A stretch of DNA of 56,226 bases from Hymenobacter coccineus (lineage in GTDB: Bacteria; Bacteroidota; Bacteroidia; Cytophagales; Hymenobacteraceae): NCBI RefSeq assembly GCF_001816125.1, contig NZ_MDZA01000066.1, positions 1 through 56,226 on the forward strand, given 5' to 3'. The position numbers and the translations under genes are program-made. The notes beneath the pieces were generated by a model. That model saw only the letters and a list, made by a program, of their open reading frames with translations, had not been told where the DNA came from and made no database searches. Below are positions 53,199 through 56,226 of the stretch, in pieces; the stretch's first letter is position 1, and every line of letters starts with the position of its first letter.

Positions 53199-53921
53199 AT
53201 GAACATTGGAATCATTGGCGCCGGCCACATCGGCAGCGCCCTGGCCGTGCGGCTCACCAGCCTCGGCCACTCGGTTTATATCGCCAACTCCCGGGGCCCC
53301 GCAACGCTGAAGGACCTGGCCCAAAAGACCGGCGCTACGCCCGTTACGGCTCAAGAAGCGGCCCGCCACGGCGACATCATCGTGGTGACCATTCCGCTGA
53401 AAAGCATCCCCGACCTGCCCAAGGACTTGTTTGCGGGGGTATCTGCCAACGTGCCGGTCATCGACACCAGCAATTACTACCCGCTGCTGCGCGACGGCCA
53501 GCTCCCCGAGCTGGAAAGCGGCGACCTGACCGAGAGCGAGTGGGTGCAGCAGCACCTGGGCCGCCCGGTGCTGAAGGTGTTCAACAATATCTTCGCCGCG
53601 AACCTCAAAAACAACGGCCAGCCCGCCGGCACTCCCGGCCGCATCGCGCTACTAGTAGCCGGCGACGATGCCGCCGCTAAGCAGAAGGCAATGGCCCTGG
53701 TGGAGGAGTTGGGCTTCGACGCCGCGGACGGCGGCAGCTTGCACGAGTCGTGGCGCCAGCAGCCGGGCTCGCCGTTGTACTGCACCGATTTATCGGCTGC
53801 TGAAGTGCAACAGCACCTAGCCAGCCTGGGCACCACGCGCACGCCCGAGCAGCACGCCCAGTTCGCAGCCAACCAAGCTGCGTCGGAAAAACACCTGGAG
53901 GCACAAGGCGTCAAGCTGTAA
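53199..53921 (+). CDS. NAD(P)-binding oxidoreductase, F420-dependent NADP reductase type
   Basis: 240-residue Rossmann-fold protein. Nucleotide motif IGIIGAGHIGSALAVRLTSL at the start, HSVYIANSRGP for the phosphate-side loop, then GDIIVVTIPLKSIPDL and VLKVFNNIFAANL, which fit the F420-dependent NADP oxidoreductase and related reductase family. F420 is unlikely in this phylum, so the name is only a family label. Substrate unknown. Single gene. Confidence 0.8.
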   Translation: MNIGIIGAGHIGSALAVRLTSLGHSVYIANSRGPATLKDLAQKTGATPVTAQEAARHGDIIVVTIPLKSIPDLPKDLFAGVSANVPVIDTSNYYPLLRDGQLPELESGDLTESEWVQQHLGRPVLKVFNNIFAANLKNNGQPAGTPGRIALLVAGDDAAAKQKAMALVEELGFDAADGGSLHESWRQQPGSPLYCTDLSAAEVQQHLASLGTTRTPEQHAQFAANQAASEKHLEAQGVKL

Positions 53922-53966
53922 GGCCCGCCGTCCCACGTTGGTTAGCCAATCGCTAGCCCACTGACC

Positions 53967-54020
53967 TAAGCCCCAGCGAACAAGCCCCGTCAATTGTCGG
54001 AGCGCGTTCGCTGGGGCTTA
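53967..54020. terminator. Hairpin between convergent reductase and SDR genes
   Basis: taagccccagcgaac (53967-53981) pairs with gttcgctggggctta (54006-54020) around a 24-base loop, between two converging genes; no long T run. Confidence 0.5.
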
Positions 54021-54094
54021 TTCGATAAAGGGAAGTTGCCAAGCGCCTCATCAAGGACCGCCGCGCTGACCGAGTGCCGCTTAGCAGCCAGCCT

Positions 54095-54805
54095 TTACCA
54101 GGGCAGGGGCCCGGTAGAAGAGGACATCGTGCCAGTAGGGCCATCGGCCGGCAATAGGGCCAGCCGGATAGCCTCCGCCGCACCCTGCGTGGGCGTGTCG
54201 GTGCCATCAAAGCCGTTCAAGTCGGTGGCCGTGTAGCCGGGCGCGGCCGAGTTTACCTTGATGGCCGTATCCCGCAGCTCGTAGGCTAGCTGCACGGTGA
54301 GCATGTTCAGCGCGGCCTTCGAGGCGGAGTACCCCAGCAGGCTCCAATCGTTCTGACTAACTACGGTGAGTGAGCCCAGCGGACTAGACACGTTGACAAT
54401 GCGCCCCGCCGCGGCCTGCTTCACCAGCGGTAAAAACGCTTGGGTGGCGGCCAGTGTGCCCACGAAATTGGTTTGGAGCACTTGTTCTACACTGCGCACA
54501 GTAGCCGTGCTTGGCGAGCCGTCGCCGGGCGCATTGATGCCCGCGTTGTTCACCAGGATGTCGAGGTGGCCTTCCTCGCGCTGCAGGTGCGCCGCCGCTG
54601 CATCGAGCGTCGCTTGGTTGGCCAGGTCCAGTTCGAGGAATCGGACGTCGCCTTCAGCTGCCAGTTCCGCTACGGCTTGCTGGCCCTTGGCGGCCTCGCG
54701 GGCCCCTAAATACACCCGGCAGCCTGCCTGCAGCAGCCCCCGCACAATTTCGAAGCCGATGCCTTTGTTGCCGCCGGAGACCAGCGCAATTTTCTTGTTT
54801 GCCAT
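54095..54805 (-). CDS. Short-chain dehydrogenase/reductase
   Basis: 236-residue classical SDR. Coenzyme motif LVSGGNKGIGFEIVRGLLQA, NNAG motif LVNNAGINAPGDG near residue 83, catalytic serine in NVSSPLGSL near 137 and YSASK near 157. ATG at 54805; the frame extends 38 codons more without family resemblance. The AraC regulator on the same strand upstream may control it. Confidence 0.88.
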   Translation of the reverse strand: MANKKIALVSGGNKGIGFEIVRGLLQAGCRVYLGAREAAKGQQAVAELAAEGDVRFLELDLANQATLDAAAAHLQREEGHLDILVNNAGINAPGDGSPSTATVRSVEQVLQTNFVGTLAATQAFLPLVKQAAAGRIVNVSSPLGSLTVVSQNDWSLLGYSASKAALNMLTVQLAYELRDTAIKVNSAAPGYTATDLNGFDGTDTPTQGAAEAIRLALLPADGPTGTMSSSTGPLPW

Positions 54806-54924
54806 GTTACCTGTGAGTTTGGCCTCCTGAAATGGGGAGGCGAGTAAGTACGCCACAAAGGTCCGGGAGGCAGCCGGGCGGTAAACTTCGCCAGTCAACC
54901 CATCTGTTTTAGATTTCAAACATG

Positions 54925-55860
54925 TCAGATGCCAAACACGGCCAACCGCCGGAAGTCGCCCGGCGTTTGGCTGGCGTGGCGCTTGAAAAAGGTGCAGAAG
55001 TGGGCCACGTCGGCAAAGCCCAGGCTATCGGCAATTTCTGAAATGCTCCAGGCGGTTTGCTTCAGCAGGAGCTTGGCTTCCTGCGTCAGGCGGCTGCTGA
55101 TGAGGGCGGTAGTGGTCTGGCCCGTCGTTTCCTTCAGCACGCGGTTGAGGTGGTTGACGTGCACGGCTAATTGCTGCGCGTAGTCGGTGGCGGTGCGCAG
55201 GAGCAGCGGCGGTTGCGGGCTTTGGCGCGGAAACTGCCGCTCCAGCAACTCCGTGAACTGGGTGGCGACCCGTTCGGCGGCGCTGTGCGTCGCCAGCGGG
55301 GTGGGGACCGGCTGCAGCTTCTGCACCAAGTGGATCAGCTCCCAGAGGTAGGTGCGCAGCAGGTCGTGCTTGTAGGCGTAGCCCGACACGAGTTCGTGCG
55401 CCATCTTCTGGAAAAGGGCTTCGAGCGCCGCGCAGTCGGCCTCGGCCACCTCCCACACCGGGTAAGCCCCGGGCTGAAAAATCGGCAGCTCCGCCAGCGT
55501 CACCCCGGTGCGGGCAGGCAGCAGAAAGGCGTCGTCGAAGAGGCAGGAATAGCCCGTAAAATCTTCGGTGAGCGGCAGCCACCGGTACGGCACGCGCGGC
55601 GTCACCAGAAACAAGGTATTGGCCCCCACGTGCGGGGCTTGGTCGACACACTCCACCTGGCTGCGCCCGCGGCAGAGCGTGATTTTGTAGTACTCCCGCC
55701 GGCTAAACGTCATCGGGGGCGCCCCGCGGAGTTCCGCCAAGGAGAACACGTTGAAATGCCCCACGCCTTGCCCCATGTCTGGCGGTGGCAACACGCCCAC
55801 GGCGGACTCAGGGCCCGGGGCAAGCGCGTCGTAAAAGGCAGCAAGGGAATTCGGTTTCAT
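54925..55860 (-). CDS. AraC-family transcriptional regulator
   Basis: 311-residue regulator with an N-terminal cupin-like sensing part (MTFSRREYYKITLCRGRSQV, FLVTPRVPYRWLPL) and a C-terminal pair of helix-turn-helix motifs (LAVHVNHLNRVLKETTGQTT and WSISEIADSLGFADVAHFCT with FFKRHASQTPGDFRR). ATG at 55860 (MKPNSLAAFYDALAPG) is preferred to the earlier frame start at 56031. It lies 119 bases before the SDR gene in the same direction; local regulation of the SDR is likely but not shown. Confidence 0.87.
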   Translation of the reverse strand: MKPNSLAAFYDALAPGPESAVGVLPPPDMGQGVGHFNVFSLAELRGAPPMTFSRREYYKITLCRGRSQVECVDQAPHVGANTLFLVTPRVPYRWLPLTEDFTGYSCLFDDAFLLPARTGVTLAELPIFQPGAYPVWEVAEADCAALEALFQKMAHELVSGYAYKHDLLRTYLWELIHLVQKLQPVPTPLATHSAAERVATQFTELLERQFPRQSPQPPLLLRTATDYAQQLAVHVNHLNRVLKETTGQTTTALISSRLTQEAKLLLKQTAWSISEIADSLGFADVAHFCTFFKRHASQTPGDFRRLAVFGI

Positions 55861-56175
55861 ATGGGTATTTGTACGAATCACGTGGGCGAGCAGGGGCCCT
55901 AGTTCATAAATTCCTTTGGTTGCGATGGCCATCTGGAAGCCCGCGCTTGAATTAGGAATGGTGCAGGTGCTGAACACCGTTATAGTCACTTTCTGGGCCG
56001 CGCCGGGCTGACTCTTTTGCCGCGTCCGCATCGCCGGGGCCCTAACCTAAACCGAAAACCGGCCCATGGCTATCGTCCGCCGGCCTATGTCATCGCATTA
56101 ATGATGGGCGCTAGAACACTGGGGCCCTAGAGCGGTTCTCAGGATGATGTACAGTACGGGAGTTATTTTTCCAGC
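55861..56175. other. Gap between AraC regulator and transposase start
   Basis: Holds the regulator's upstream region. No promoter motif, gene or terminal inverted repeat could be fixed; the IS630-type element's left end should lie in the last 70 bases (near 56120-56170). Confidence 0.4.
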
Positions 56176-56226
56176 GTGAAAGCCTATTCTCTTGATTTAC
56201 GCGAACGTGTCGCGGCGGCTTGTACG
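56176..56226 (+). mobile_element. IS630-type transposase, first 17 codons (cut by window end)
   Basis: From GTG 56176 the translation is VKAYSLDLRERVAAACT. This matches the very conserved start of IS630-family transposases (YSLDLRERV), the first helix of the DNA-binding domain. The rest lies beyond the window. GC content of these codons is lower than in nearby genes. Confidence 0.7.

Noticed and set aside
1..56226. tRNA, rRNA or riboswitch genes
   Set aside because: No cloverleaf, rRNA segment or known riboswitch motif was recognised by eye in the gaps; a covariance search could still find short RNAs.

Overview
The window looks like chromosomal DNA of a GC-rich Bacteroidota, most likely Cytophagales close to Hymenobacter. 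Direct signs are two secreted proteins with type A type IX secretion (T9SS) sorting domains, a carboxypeptidase-regulatory/outer-membrane beta-barrel receptor, an ABC permease fused to an M1 aminopeptidase, a purH-mreB-mreC-mreD-pbp2 order, and -7 promoter elements of the Bacteroidota form TAnnTTTG. The genus is inferred, not proven. The word GGGGCCC is conspicuously frequent in genes and between them.

Layout. 0-6.3 kb: end of a UbiA prenyltransferase, a BamA/TamA-like outer-membrane protein, and a four-gene set (GT2 glycosyltransferase facing a NodS-like methyltransferase, a PIG-L deacetylase and an acyl-CoA dehydrogenase) that may make a modified amino-glycan or glycolipid. 6.4-13.2 kb: purH, then the cell-shape genes mreB, mreC, mreD and PBP2, ended by a strong bidirectional terminator. 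13.2-16.2 kb: nuoM and nuoN on the minus strand; nuoK and nuoL lie 28 kb away on the plus strand. 16.4-20.1 kb: tRNA-modification genes mnmH and selD (selenium branch) and gluQ, with a glyoxalase-fold gene inside. 20.2-25.1 kb: endonuclease V, two overlapping DUF1990-like genes, a zinc alcohol dehydrogenase and a serine hydrolase. 25.2-29.5 kb: an AT-richer island with two T9SS cargo proteins.

29.5-43.5 kb is the unusual part. A membrane-bound AraC regulator, a 5-hydroxyisourate hydrolase, a cytosine-deaminase-like amidohydrolase, an M50 peptidase and the ABC permease-M1 peptidase fusion are all interrupted. The hydroxyisourate hydrolase carries two nonsense codons at conserved places. Four other breaks each look like the loss of one base in a G/C run, so part of the damage may be sequence error. 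Intact neighbours are a lipoprotein, a TonB-type receptor, a nucleoside deaminase and an ABC ATPase. 43.7-56.2 kb: an ECF sigma factor with a small membrane protein, nuoK-nuoL, an OmpA protein with five calcium-binding-type repeats, a PQQ-type sugar dehydrogenase lipoprotein, several NAD(P)-binding oxidoreductases, two Met/Lys-rich secreted proteins, an SDR-AraC pair, and the first 17 codons of an IS630-type transposase cut by the window end.

The window is rich in intergenic inverted repeats: a three-copy palindrome family (8.0, 39.6 and 43.5 kb), a nested inverted repeat at 17.9 kb, a palindrome cluster at 20.1 kb, a perfect 34-bp palindrome on a gene end at 36.4 kb, and a recurring class of AT-rich, word-iterated inverted repeats that fill gene junctions and run into start codons. 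No rRNA, tRNA or CRISPR array was recognised.
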